Assembly (NCBI GenBank): GCA_021904315.1
Contig: CM038916.1
Location: forward strand, 17,319,897 to 17,383,896
DNA: 64,000 nucleotides
DNA from: Sphagnum magellanicum
Lineage: Eukaryota > Streptophyta > Sphagnopsida > Sphagnales > Sphagnaceae
Reading direction: 5' to 3'
Below the pieces are notes generated by a model. It searched no databases and was not told the DNA's origin. It saw nothing but the letters and a program-made list of their open reading frames with translations. This document shows, piece by piece, positions 49,108 through 60,250 of the stretch (position 1 is its first letter; every line of letters starts with the position of its first letter). Made by a program: the position numbers and the translations under genes.

Positions 49108-51000
49108 TGGGGACCCAAAGTATGATGGATGCTGCTTTTGTATCTCTCAAAGCAAAGTTCAATAGTCAGGTTTTTTTCTATATGCTAAATGTCAATCATG
49201 TGTTGTTTATGGCTCATCAAATCAAAAAACTTAACCTAGAAAGGAATTGTTCATATTCAGTAGCTAACTATTTGGAGAAATCATATGAAAGTGGAGAGGT
49301 TAATAGAATTGTCTGATTCTTCTGGACATAGTTCATAAGTTGTCTCTAATTTTGGCAATGTCTTGCAGTGGATGATGTGATCTGTGCTATCAGACTTCCT
49401 CTCTGCTGTATGTTTGGTATGTATGTCTATTGTAATGCTCCTGAGATTTGAGTGTTTGTGACTTCGCATACCAGAAGAAGTGGTCAATGTATACTTACAT
49501 CTTGCAAACACTAAGATATTGGCACCCCACAGAAGAAAGAGTTCTTTCTCTGTGCTAATACACCGGTTGCAGCAAGAGCTTGGGTGGCAACTCTAAAGTT
49601 AGCCAATTGCTCTTTCTTGCTCCTTAGGGAGTAGGTAGAGGCAAGTAACAATTGTGAGCTTCTTGACTGCCACAGATGTACTCACATAATCTCTAGGTAT
49701 TTCACATGAATTCACATGACTTTTGGGGTCAGGTACTGTTCTTCCAAGAATCAGTACTCAATTCAAAGGTACCATCAGCAACTTCTAATCTGTATGCATG
49801 GTCTTACTGACTGTTGCAGGGCAGCAGCTTTGGTCTTGAAAGCCCAAGAAGCAGCTTTCAGTTCATTAAGTGGCATTGGGCATGCCAAGCTTGGGACCAT
49901 GGCTGCCCTGGTTGCTGCTGCAAACACCACAGCTCGCTGAAGTTCCCTGCTGCATCTCCATCCAGCCCCCAAACTGCTGGTAGCATGGATAATGTGGGAA
50001 TCTTGAAGGTTTGGTTAACTCCACTACTTAATAGCTTTCAAATGTACTTCTGATGGTCTGGGTCTATGCTGATAGTACAGACAATCTGCACTTTAAATGA
50101 GGCTTTTGATGTTAAGCATGCAGCATCTGGTTGTGTGCTCATCAGGAAACTTTAAGAATCAAAGATGCAGTGCTTAATTGACTGACAAGAGACTTGAAGG
50201 CAAGGGATTACATCATCAAAGAGTTGTCAGATCGCCACTCAAAAACTGCTGATGCTGCTGAGTCAGTTGTATCAGCAGTACATGCCATAGACAAAGAAAG
50301 CCAGATTGCCCTTTCAGAGGTGGATCAATTGCACAGTGAGCTGCAATGTGCTGCCCAGGAGGTATGCCTCCTTGTTCATTTGTGCCATTTACTGGAGGTC
50401 TGTTGGTACTATGATGAGGTCTTCTCATGTGTGTTAGCGTTAATTGTTCTTTGAGCTGGCAAGCATCAAGCAAAACAGCTCATCTATCTTTAGTGTAGAG
50501 CAAAAATCTACATTAAACATAGCTCAATTGCAGGCACTTGCCCGATCTGTTAGTTTTATCCAACAGAACCCTGATTTGGTATCTTGGCTTGGTTTGTTCT
50601 TCTTAGCCCCTTCTCCTGAAAACATTCATGGTGTAATCAGATGTCCAGTTTCATTGTGTGTGGTTGGGATATAATCTCACACTGTAGGATATAATCCCAT
50701 CTGCTTCCCTCTGCCCATTCAAAGAGAATGATCTCCACCACAAACACTGTTGTAGAATCTGTGAAGTATGTAGCCTCTCCTGCAGTGAACTATGATGGGG
50801 TATTGAGAATTCCAGCCTTTGTAAGGGCCTCAGGAATGAAGATACCAGCTGCTCCAAGTATGGTTCATCAGCAGTGTACAGTCTCAGATTGCACAAACCA
50901 TTTGAGCAACTCAGGTGCAGATCCTGCAGCATTGAGTCACATGCCCAAGCATCAACAGTATAAGAAAAAAAAATCATGTGTATCGATCCAGAGCTGCATC
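49108..51000 (+). pseudogene. Decayed multi-exon gene copy encoding a coiled-coil protein (family not identified)
   Basis: Plus-strand exon-like segments with splice signals appear in order. 49108-49169 (after TGTGCAG, before GTTTTT) reads MMDAAFVSLKAKFNSQ. 49820-49940 (after TTGCAG) reads RAAALVLKAQEAAFSSLSG and GHAKLGTMAALVAAANTTAR and then meets a TGA. 50146-50361 (after CATCAG, before GTATGC) is exactly 72 codons, reading IKDAVLN, a TGA, then RDLKARDYIIKELSDRHS and AIDKESQIALSEVDQLHSEL. 50728-about 51000 reads KYVASPAVNYDGVLRIPAFV. The heptad-like spacing of Leu/Ile/Val with many Glu/Lys/Ala suggests a coiled coil. In-frame stops in two exons argue for a pseudogene, or for misjudged exon limits. 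No paralogue is in the window. I cannot name the family. Confidence 0.5.
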
Positions 51001-51324
51001 AAATCATCATGTAACCAAATAGCAGCAGGAGCGTATGTGCCGGAGGCATGCATACGTCTTGAACTACATTCTGTGAAAACTCTATGGCCATAAACAACAT
51101 CATGATATGTGCGTACATAATTAGAGCTGCTCAATATTCTGTGTCAATTATACAAAATTTTACTCTGCCTGCTTGTATTGGAAGCAGACAAGAAATGTTT
51201 TAGGATTTAGGGGCAAATTAGGCATCCTTACCAAGACCAAGAGGATCAAAGCTGAAGTCTACAGGTAAGCTGCAGCAACATAAGGCTCACGTTGCACAAA
51301 GAACTTCGAGGTAAAATCAAGCCA

Positions 51325-51345
51325 AGACGAAGAAGAAGAAGAAGA
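51325..51345. repeat. (GAA)n microsatellite
   Basis: About six to seven GAA units inside a short open frame with no recognisable product. Confidence 0.8.
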
Positions 51346-52204
51346 AAATGCAATGGAACCCAATCCAGGGTTCAAACCCTAAACCCATTCCATGAGCACC
51401 GGAAAACAGCGGTAGCGATGGATGGCACAAAGGGTCAAGCCGAAACAAACATACATACACACATATTGTGGATAGACTGAGGGACAACGAGATTGTGCAG
51501 GTGCCACTGGCGTCTCTCCCATTGGATCATTCCTTTTTTTTTAATATAATTTTTCTTTCCTTGCAAGGCCAACAATTTGCGTAAGTGCAAAAAAATTATG
51601 ATTCAATTTGGCGCCATATTTAGACAATTAAATTACAACAATTCACCAGAATATAGCAACTTTCATTTAAAAAATTACTTATCTTTCTATCTCACTAACC
51701 TGTAGCCAAATTTGGCTAATTCCTCTTGTAGATTATTGCCAGTCCACCTGCCTCACAAAATTTAAAAAAAATAATCCTGATACTTTCGTTCCAAATTGAT
51801 GGATGCTTTAAATTAATTAGTTTATTTACTTATAATTAGGTGCAAATGGATGGTCGCTTTTAATTAACTTATTCTATTCTCATGACTGCTGCTTTCTTCT
51901 GCATGGGAATGCCATACTTGTGTTATAATACAAGAGAAAAACAGGCATTGGAGAATAGTGAGAAAAGCAGGGATCTGACTCTCAGATTACCCCAGGAAGA
52001 ATCCTTCCTTCCTTCTTTCCTTTCCAAATTTTGTGACAAGTTACACTGGGCTCTTGTGGGAAACTAGAGACTTTACCTCTTGTACAAGCACTTGACCAAA
52101 TTCTAGACTCAAATACTTGCTTGTCTCCAAGTGTAATTATACAGGGAGTTGCAGAAGAAAGAGGTATGGTATGGAACAAGTCCATTGAAGTGGGCTTTCA
52201 AAAA

Positions 52205-52315
52205 TCAACCTACGAGCCCAAACTATTACCGTCTTCGAGGGGCTGCCTCCACCCACCGGCCTGGAATCCAGGCGCGCGTTCACTATCCTTAGACCACTGG
52301 CTACGGCAACATCAT
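52205..52315 (-). mobile_element. Possible tRNA-related SINE head
   Basis: Read on the minus strand, a GC-rich block in AT-rich surroundings begins GTTGCCGTAGCCAGTGGTCT and AAGGATAGTGAACG. This resembles the D-arm (box A region) of tRNA-Glu. It is followed by a small stem (GCCTG / CAGGC) and CCCCTCGAAGACGG, a poor box B. The match is too weak for a functional tRNA gene. A SINE body could extend leftward, but no tail or target duplication was identified. Confidence 0.3.
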
Positions 52316-52384
52316 GGTAGGCAAGAAATATGCGTGGGTGTTGAGGATAGGAAAATATTAAATGTGTGTAAACATAATCAATGA

Positions 52385-53208
52385 TTTACACAACTTGGTG
52401 TCACGTGGTGTGCCATTCATGATTAGGTGTGAGGTAAGCGTGACATATTCCTATTTGTCAAAATGTTTTTGGTTCAATCCAGGTGATATATGAAACCACT
52501 GTCTAAATCCTTTCAAATCATGTCTAATAATGTGCATGTTGCCGCACAATTGGAAGGCTGCAAATTCCAGCAACCACATGAATAATTCCATAAGCTGTTC
52601 AGTGGTAGGAGGCTAATATGATGCTTGATTCTGGGAGCTTGAATTCTAATTACTGTTGGGGTGAAACCAAGAATTTTGCATTATGTCTCTCTAATAGGTC
52701 ACCAGCATTGATATTATTTTTGTGCTTCGTAGTCAGTGTGTCTTCTTTTCCTTGCAAGGAAGGAGCCTAGCGGTGTAAGAATCATGCAGCTGTGATGAGT
52801 TCAAAGAGACATACAAAAACTTGCCTGTACATTGTATGGCATCCATTAGACTGATATTCGCATTGTATGTGTTTCATTAGGCTGTTGTATGTGACTCGAA
52901 AAATATGTAACTGAAGTGGATTCTATGCAGGCAATATGCTTGGTGTTAATTTGAAGGTTTACATTCAGATTTCAGCCGTCATCTGTGGGCTGCCCAATTT
53001 TCTTTATGTTATTTCCAAGTTGGATGTTGCTCCGTTGTCACAGTGAATGCCATGCTTATTGTTATTCTGCCTAATTTTCAGAAGTTGTTTTGTTTGCCAA
53101 AGGTAGATGAGATCGGGATAAGGTCCAAAAGAATAAATGTCAAAGGTGGATGTAACTCAATCCATGGGTATTTTCACCTGCATTCAAATGTCGTGGGTGC
53201 AGGTTATA
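52385..53208. other. Intergenic DNA, no feature seen
   Basis: Low-copy looking sequence without coding signals I can support. Confidence 0.35.
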
Positions 53209-53565
53209 TATGTTGCCACTCTTCTCGCATTGCCACTCTTTGCGTGCTGCTACTTTTCTCGCATTGCTGCTCTTTTCACGTTGTTGTTCCTTACGTTGTT
53301 ACTCGCGCTATTCCTCTCGCACTACACCTCTTGCATGCTATTCCTTTCACATTGCTCTTCTCGTGCTGCAGCTTTTGCGTCACTCCTGTCGTGTTGTAGC
53401 ACTTGTGATGCTCCTTTCGCCCTGCAACTGTGCGTTGTTCTTCTTGCATTGTAACTCTTCCTTCACTACCACTCCTTTCGTGTTGCTTTTCTCGCCTTAC
53501 AGCTCCTTTCACATTGCCACTCCCTTCATGTTGTTCTTCTCGCACCATCGCACATTTTAAGTACC
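53209..53565. repeat. Degenerate pyrimidine-rich tandem repeat, roughly 16-bp unit
   Basis: Variants of GCTCTTCTCGCATTGCT follow one another for about 350 bp (for example CACTCTTCTCGCATTG, TACTTTTCTCGCATTGC, TTCCTTTCACATTGC). They are highly diverged and of irregular length. All three plus frames stay largely open because the unit is T/C-rich; I do not regard them as coding. Confidence 0.7.
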
Positions 53566-55186
53566 TGCTAGCCTAACTTCTCTTGCTTTTCTAGTGCTAC
53601 CATTATTGTTTTTCTCGTGTTGCTGCTCTATTTTGTTTGGTTAGTATGGTACCTCCCCTACCCTTGCCATGTGCAGGTCAAAGCTCAAAGCTTAGACATC
53701 AAGGTAAATTCCATTACATATTTTCCATTTTTTGATTTTTGATTTTTATTTTAGTTGCAACTTTGTTTTTTTATTATTTTCAAAAACTTTTTTTAAAAAT
53801 TTTATTGTTATTACTACTTTGTTTTTTTTTCATTTTTTATTGTTTCTTTTCATTATTAAAATTTTTTAATTCATGTGCTTTGCCTTTTTTTTAGAATTTT
53901 AAAAACTTAAACATAAACTATAATTTTTTTCACCCAAAAAACCCATACTTTTTTCACCTTATAATATTTAATCCTTAAATTTTTTTTGAAAAGTTTAGGA
54001 ATATACATATCTTATTTTTGTAAAATCTTAGAAGATAGATTGCATTTTGTAATTGTTTGTAAATATTAGTTTTTAGTCTTTGATAAAATCATAAAATTGT
54101 TTAATTTTTTCCCTTATTCATCAAGGCAATAATTTTTTATTACAAATCAAAGTAATAATGGAATAGTCTTTTGAAAATGAAAATATATGTGATGTGTTTA
54201 TGAATGAAGTAAGAATAAAAGATGAAATGTTGCCAAAACTTGAAGAAATGGGTAGTTTTCAAACAGAAGTAAGTAGGAATCTAAAAATGAATGAATTTTT
54301 TAAAAAAAAGTTACATGCACAAAGAACATTTTGGAAAGGAAATAGTAGAAATGCATTGTGTTAAACATTTTATTGTGTTAATGATAACAAAGAAGTTAAT
54401 GTAACAATTCCTCAAACTATGCATTGTATTTTTTGTCAAAATAATATAATATTGAATGTAAATCCAAAATGTAAGCTAGAAAGGATTAATCATATATAAT
54501 ACAACTAATGGCATAATTACATTGAGGAAACATGTCAATTCAAATCATCTTAATATTTTAAAAAAATTTGAAGAAAAAACTAATTGTTCTTTGAGGGAAG
54601 ATGAAAAAAAACCTTCCAAAAAAAAGATGAAATGTTTCCTCTAATTCCATATCTAGTTCTTTTACCACAAAAAAAACCTTTTAAGAAAGATGATGTGCAA
54701 CAAAAACAATTTCTGGAAGATTTAACTTTTTTAATTGTCAAAAACCATCTTTTTTTACAATTTGTAAAAATAGTTGGTTAAAAATATTTAATATGCATTT
54801 GTGTCTTAGAATTACTTTTCCTTCCAAAAAACATTTTTTTAATGAATTACTTCCTGAATTAATGGAAAAAACAAAACAATTATATGTTTTACCAACTTTA
54901 GTAGAATGTTATATTATAATTACAAACTTGGATATGTGGATGTAAAAGCTAGACTTGATATTTTTGCATTGGTGATTAATTTTTCAAAAGATGATTGGTA
55001 GCCAAAGCTCATTACCCTTAGTCTTTTTGAGCCAATGAACACTACTAGACAAACTTTGGTTAAAAAGTTAACAAAATTGTTGGATAGTTATGCATTGAGG
55101 AGAAAAAATATTTCTTATGTCAAGGATGAGGGATCTAATCTAAACATTATGACTATAACCTTAAAATCAATTGTAAATTATGATAT

Positions 55187-56015
55187 TGTCGCAACCCCAC
55201 TTTGGCCAAGTGTGGGGGTGAAGCCCAACACTTGGAAAAGTTGGAGGTTTGGAGGTTTGGAGTCCGCCGGGACTCCTGAATGTTTAGAGCTCGACAACAA
55301 GGCCCAAAACACCTCACATTGAGGCGTTCTTGGTGTCGTTGGAAAGGTCTTGAAACCTAGATATCGAAAATGGCCTCGCATTGGCCATTCAGACATCTGC
55401 AGCCCAAGTTATGGGCAAAAGAAGGGCCGAAAGTCAAACTGGCAGTTTGACTCCCAACCACTAAAAGTCGGGAATCGACCTCTTCCTGACGTCCGAGTTA
55501 AGAGTGCGACATAGTGTTGGAAAGCTCTCGATGAGAGCTACAACTTTGATTTAAGACTCGTCCCGATCTGAGTTTGAGGCGAGGAGCTATGGCCGTTCAA
55601 AGTTCCGGGAGTCTAGTCGGGACAGTTTCGGGACTCCATTTCGGGAGTCCCAACAAAATGTGCCATTCGGATGTAGCCTCCGCGACTAGTTGCAGAGAAT
55701 ACTATAAGGGGGAAGGTGGTGGCTTCCCCCGAGTCCGGGCCGTGGTGAGTCTTGTGTGTCCAAGTGTCCGTGGCAAGTCCCAACACCAAAGGGTGTCCCG
55801 AATGCTAAACTAACCTCTTGTGGTTGGTTTTTGGATGCAAATTCACACGAGATAAGTTAGTCCCTCTTCTTAGTCTAATCCCTGGGCTCCCAACTCGACC
55901 CTCTACCCCTTTTTAGAGTTGGAAGCTGGGAACATGCTTCCAAGTCTCAACTTTCCGTAACTTGACTTTGTGAAACCCTCAAGTGGGTTTCACCCTGTGA
56001 CTTGGGAGCGCGTAA
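55187..56015 (+). mobile_element. Solo LTR (plus), 829 bp, inserted in the hAT transposase
   Basis: It starts TGTCGCAACCCCAC and carries the family's conserved block with GGGGGAAGGTGGTGGCTTCC. It is flanked by a perfect GATAT duplication (55182-55186 and 56016-56020), which fixes both ends. Same family as the copies at 35045, 35419, 39045, 46511 and 46666. A fossil with no internal domain. It is younger than the hAT element it interrupts. Confidence 0.85.
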
Positions 56016-57597
56016 GATATGTTGGGTTTGGAGGAAAGTTTTCAAGGCATTTGTTTTGGGCATGCATTTTCCAAAACTTGCCAATATGCTACAACAAATG
56101 AAAAAGTTTGCAAAGACTTACAATATGTGTCAATCAAATATGTTCAAAAAGATTTGCAGAAATGCATAACTTGGCCAAAAAAGTCTAGAAAAGGTAGGCA
56201 AAAATGGGAAAAAGCATGTGTAAATTTAGGTCTTTCCTCTCAAAAATTGAATACTCCAATGAAGACAAGGTAAATTTTTGGCTTTTTAGACTTTATGTGC
56301 ACATTTTTTGTCAATTTTTACTTTGCATAACATTTTCTTTATGTTTTTTTAACTACCATTGTGCATAATCTAACATTTTCTTTTGTTATTGGATATTTGC
56401 TAGCAAAGTTATCTTTTTTTAGGAAGCTTTATAGTTCAAAGAAGTAATTATATTATGTTATAGTAGGTAAAATTTTGTGAGAATGAATGCAAGAGTACCA
56501 CCTCCTTTGACATGGCACATTTGTTACATCATTGTTGATTTTCTTTGACATAGCCTTGTTGTGTTTGCCTATATTTTGAACCAGTCTAGGGGTCATTAGT
56601 AGTTAAATGATGCATTAAATTCTACCATATCCATGAGTTTAAAATTTATGGATGAAACTGATTTTGTAACCTTTGATAACTTAATGGAAGAAGATGAAAA
56701 TGTTGTTTCTGAGTTGTCATGTTTGGCCTCCAACATAAAGAAAGAAGTTATTAAGGTTTTGGATTCTTTTCTATCCTTCTTTAAAAAATACGAGGAAAGA
56801 AAGGCCCATGATATGTTTTCTTTAATGTTGGACCCTAGGTTTAAAACTCTTCGTCTTGTGTTTTCATTTATTGATCATGAACAAGGTAAGACAATTGTTG
56901 AATAATATGACAAAAAATCTTTATTTCCTATGTTTTTGAAATATTATTATTGGTCAAATATGAAATGGGTGTTGTTGATCAAAAGGTTGAAGAGGATAGC
57001 AAATGGATATCTTTGAAATGACAACCAACACAAGTGAACCAACAATGAAATCGGTCAATAGAAAGCTTTTGATTTTTAGGCGTTGTCAAGTGAATGTTAA
57101 AAACATCAAATGTCCATTATAGTGGTGGGAAAAACATGAAAGCATGTTTCCTATAGTTGGGTTTTGTGTTAGACAAATCTTAGGAATAGTTGGATCTCAA
57201 TTGACACAAAAACAATATTTTCATTAGCTGGAATTCTTACTAGTCTTAGGAGATGTCGTTTACAATTAGAAAATTTGGATAAATTGATTTGGTGAACAAA
57301 AATTGGCCCAATGACCCTAGGATAGATTGTAAATCCCCTTCTAGTTTAGTAGATTTGAGAGTAATCTTAATTTAGAAGAAAAGTTAGAGGAGTTTGAAAG
57401 AGCTTTTGAAAGGGATGAAGTTGTGGAGTTGTAAATTTTCAATTTTTTTTTCCCCAAATTTTCATGTATATTTTCAATTAAGAAATTATTTAAATTAATA
57501 AAGGAATTAAATAAATATTAAATTAAATATTAATTTCCCAAAAAAAAGAACCAGGTTGTGAGAACCAGGTGAATTTGGAAAAAATAAAAATCCTGAG

Positions 57598-57662
57598 AAC
57601 CTGATCAGTTCTTACCAGCCCTATATATATATATATATATATATTAGAGAACTGATCAGGTT
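57598..57662. repeat. Perfect hairpin enclosing a (TA)n run near the hAT right end
   Basis: AACCTGATCAGTTCT (57598-57612) and AGAACTGATCAGGTT (57648-57662) are perfect 15-bp inverted arms, with a (TA)n tract (about 57622-57644) in the loop. It lies in the subterminal region of the hAT element, together with repeated GAACC(A/T)G words. Confidence 0.85.
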
Positions 57663-57730
57663 ATCATAACATGATGTAAGAACTGGAACCGGCTGGTTCT
57701 CACAAAAAAAGTGAGAGCCGCCCAACACTG

Positions 57731-58669
57731 GAATACTCCCAAAAACAAATTTAGAAACAGAAAGTATACCTACCACTTTTGCACTAACAGAAAACACCAC
57801 AAATGCCAGGGATCCTTGGACCCATATGATACAATGCAAAATATGAGGGTTAGTGCCGTATGGAAGATGTACTTAGGTGTTAAGTTGGGCTGAGTGCATT
57901 GCCAGACCTATCAGCAGCAGCTGGTCTGTTTCTGTTGTTTGCAGAGAGAAGGACTGGTTTCAAATTTAGGACCACAATCACCAGCTGCATTATTTTGGTG
58001 TGGATGGGTGAGCTACTTGTTCAAACTGTGTAAATATTTTGCACATCTAAGTCAGTCACATGGTTTGCACATCTTCCCATAGGGTGCTCCAAGTACTGTT
58101 GATGTAATTTGTTCTTTGGTCATAAATTACACAAGGAAGAAAACAAAATGACCAACATGGAGTACAGAGAGATGAAGTATACACCACTTTGCATGAACTG
58201 AAAGCACCGCATATTCTGTTGAACCCTGGACTCATTTAGTTTAGTGCTGCATGCAGATGTACTCTGATATAGCTGTAAAGTCATTTCAAAAGGAATGCCC
58301 TTGACAGACTTATACACAAGTCTTCATGCCTTTTCACACATTATAGCATTGAGTAAATTTTGGAAGAGAAAATGTTACATCTCCTTGAATCTATATCCAT
58401 TGATACAAAATTTTGTTTTGATAGGCTGATTCTGATTGGTTATAATGGCTGGAAAAATGCGCACTGTAATTGGTTATTCCACTATGAGTGTGTGCCAAAA
58501 AAAACCTCCATTGATATCACACATTCATGGAAATAGTCACACAGTTGCAAAGAGAAAAGTCTCCTCATGGTGCAAGATCTTTTGCATAAAGTATCTTCAA
58601 TAAGTTAATGAGCTCACAGAGGGATGGGTATTGAAATCCCTTCCAGCCCCTAAAACTGGTCAGATAGCA
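57731..58669. other. Intergenic DNA, no feature seen
   Basis: No coding or repeat signal could be supported in this stretch. Confidence 0.35.
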
Positions 58670-60250
58670 GCCAGTCACAATGAAATATGTAAGGGAAAGG
58701 GCCAAGGAGGGGGCACGAAATCCCAGAATCAGGGGCCTAGGATGAGGCTGAAGCTTAATGTGGCCCTGCATTTCGGGAATGTTCTCTTTCCAGGGCACAT
58801 CATTAAGCAGGAGGCAAAGTTTCTCATGAACATAGGAAATCATCAAGCATAGGAGGGGGAGGGCTTGTACAACTTACTAGGAAGCCAAAGACACCTCCAT
58901 CTTGAGGAGTAAGCATAATATTGTGCTCCTCTTTTCTAGGAGGGGTATTTGGGGTTGTAAGGTACCCTCGGATTACACTAGAGAATTTCTTGCAGAGCTT
59001 AACACATGTTGACCTGGGTCTCCACCAATTTTCAACCCTCCAGAGGTCAGACCACATGGTGAAACCCTAGGGGTGCCTCGCCCACCACCAAGCAGAAAGT
59101 TTACTTTGGCAACCTATTAAGGGACAGCCATACAAATGTAATCCCTGCTATGTACTCTCCTGCCTGCATCTGAAATATTGGTTCTATCAATTAGTTGGGA
59201 GGTGTTGATTTTTCTGAGCCATGTGGTGGCCTGGTTTTTTGTGAAAAGCCTTAAGCTTTGGACACTGCCACAAATTGACATTTGCACCAGTGTTGTGTAG
59301 TTATGTGAATTCTCAAAGAGCTGCAGGTTTCGGTTTTTTAACATTTCAGAATCTGAGAACAGCGAGTTCCAGTTCTTTGAAAAAATTCAAAATCAGTAAT
59401 GGTTCTTTCAAAGCCCTGAAAGAAGTTGGGGTTTTCATGAATGAAATGGTAGAAAATCAATGGTTTTTTCATTATAACAAAAAGTGTCTGTGTATGTCAA
59501 GTGATTTCAATGGATTTCAAGTGAATTCATTGGTTATAGTGAATAGGGATCAGTGAAGAAACAATGAATTCATTGGTTTATTAAGGACTAGTGAATTGCA
59601 CCCACATTTTGTAATAATGTTGGGCCAATTATTTGTTTTTTCAAATTCTTTGAGAACCATGATTATATACTAGAACTGAGAACAACAGTCATGAACAGTA
59701 GGAACCACCTTTATAATGGGTCTGTTCATGTTTTCAGTAACCAGCCTACACTGGTTTGCCCCAGTATTTGCTGGGTAGTTCTCACTTTGTTTTAATAATA
59801 TTCGAGTCTGGTTTTCTATTAGGGTTCTTATGGTTGTAAGAACCAGTGCAGTTATTTTCCCTTTTTTTTTTTGATTTAATGAAAACTTTCAAGGTGTCAA
59901 AAAATTTAGTGTAAGGTAAAAGCCCTAGGATGGGGGCATTCTCAAAATAAGGGGTCTTGGACGAGGCAATAGCTGAGTCAAGACCTTCATTTTGGGAATG
60001 TTCCCCATCCTAAGGCTTTCCTTATTGTAAAGCATGAGGCAAAATTTATCATGAACCAAACCTACGTAATCACAACATGTAGGAGTGGGAGGGATATTAT
60101 GCCTACTCCTCAAGAGTTGGAGTGAAATTATGCTTACTTATAGGTATAAGAACCTGCCCGCTAATGAGGAGTAGACATAATATCCCTTGCATTTTCTAGG
60201 AGAGAAATTGATGGATATAAGGTGCCCTCCAAATAGTGTACAGATTTTTT
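58670..60250. repeat. Pair of diverged direct repeats (about 320 bp) with hAT-like termini between them
   Basis: About 58720-59010 and 59940-60250 share an ordered set of phrases: GGGAATGTTCTCTTTCC / GGGAATGTTCCCCATCC, GGAGGCAAAGTTTCTCATGAAC / TGAGGCAAAATTTATCATGAAC, GGAGTAAGCATAATAT / GGAGTAGACATAATAT, TTTTCTAGGAG, and ATAAGGTGCCCTC / GTAAGGTACCCTC. Between them, CCAGTGTTGTGTAG (about 59283) and GAACCAGTGC (about 59842) resemble the ends of hAT elements, but I could not prove a single element. Confidence 0.5.

Larger units (their letters stand above)
53700..57730 (+). mobile_element. Dead hAT DNA transposon with an inserted solo LTR; left end not located
   Basis: Transposase pieces are in order on the plus strand. 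The N-terminal part (from about 54159) has a TAG as its third codon. A BED-type finger follows: HCIFCQ at about 54421 and, in another frame, TLRKHVNSNH at about 54520. Then come LIVKNHLFLQFVKNSWLK (about 54735), TLVKKLTKLLDSY and ISYVKDEGSNLN (55047-55140), GLEESFQGICFGHAFSK (56025-56075) and CITWPKKSRKGRQKWEKAC (about 56165-56220). A GTAAAT donor follows at about 56271, then LDPRFKTLRLVFSFI (56830-56875), and the C-terminal WWEKHESMFPIVGFCVRQIL (about 57123-57185) with EEFERAFERDEVVEL (57390-57433). There are many stops and frameshifts. The right terminus CCCAACACTG ends at 57730. The LTR at 55187-56015 sits inside the transposase; the frame resumes directly after its GATAT duplication. Confidence 0.75.

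Noticed and set aside
51365-51385. GGGTTCAAACCC as box B of a tRNA
   Set aside because: The surrounding DNA cannot form the other arms, and the motif is part of a telobox-like AAACCCTAAACCC string.
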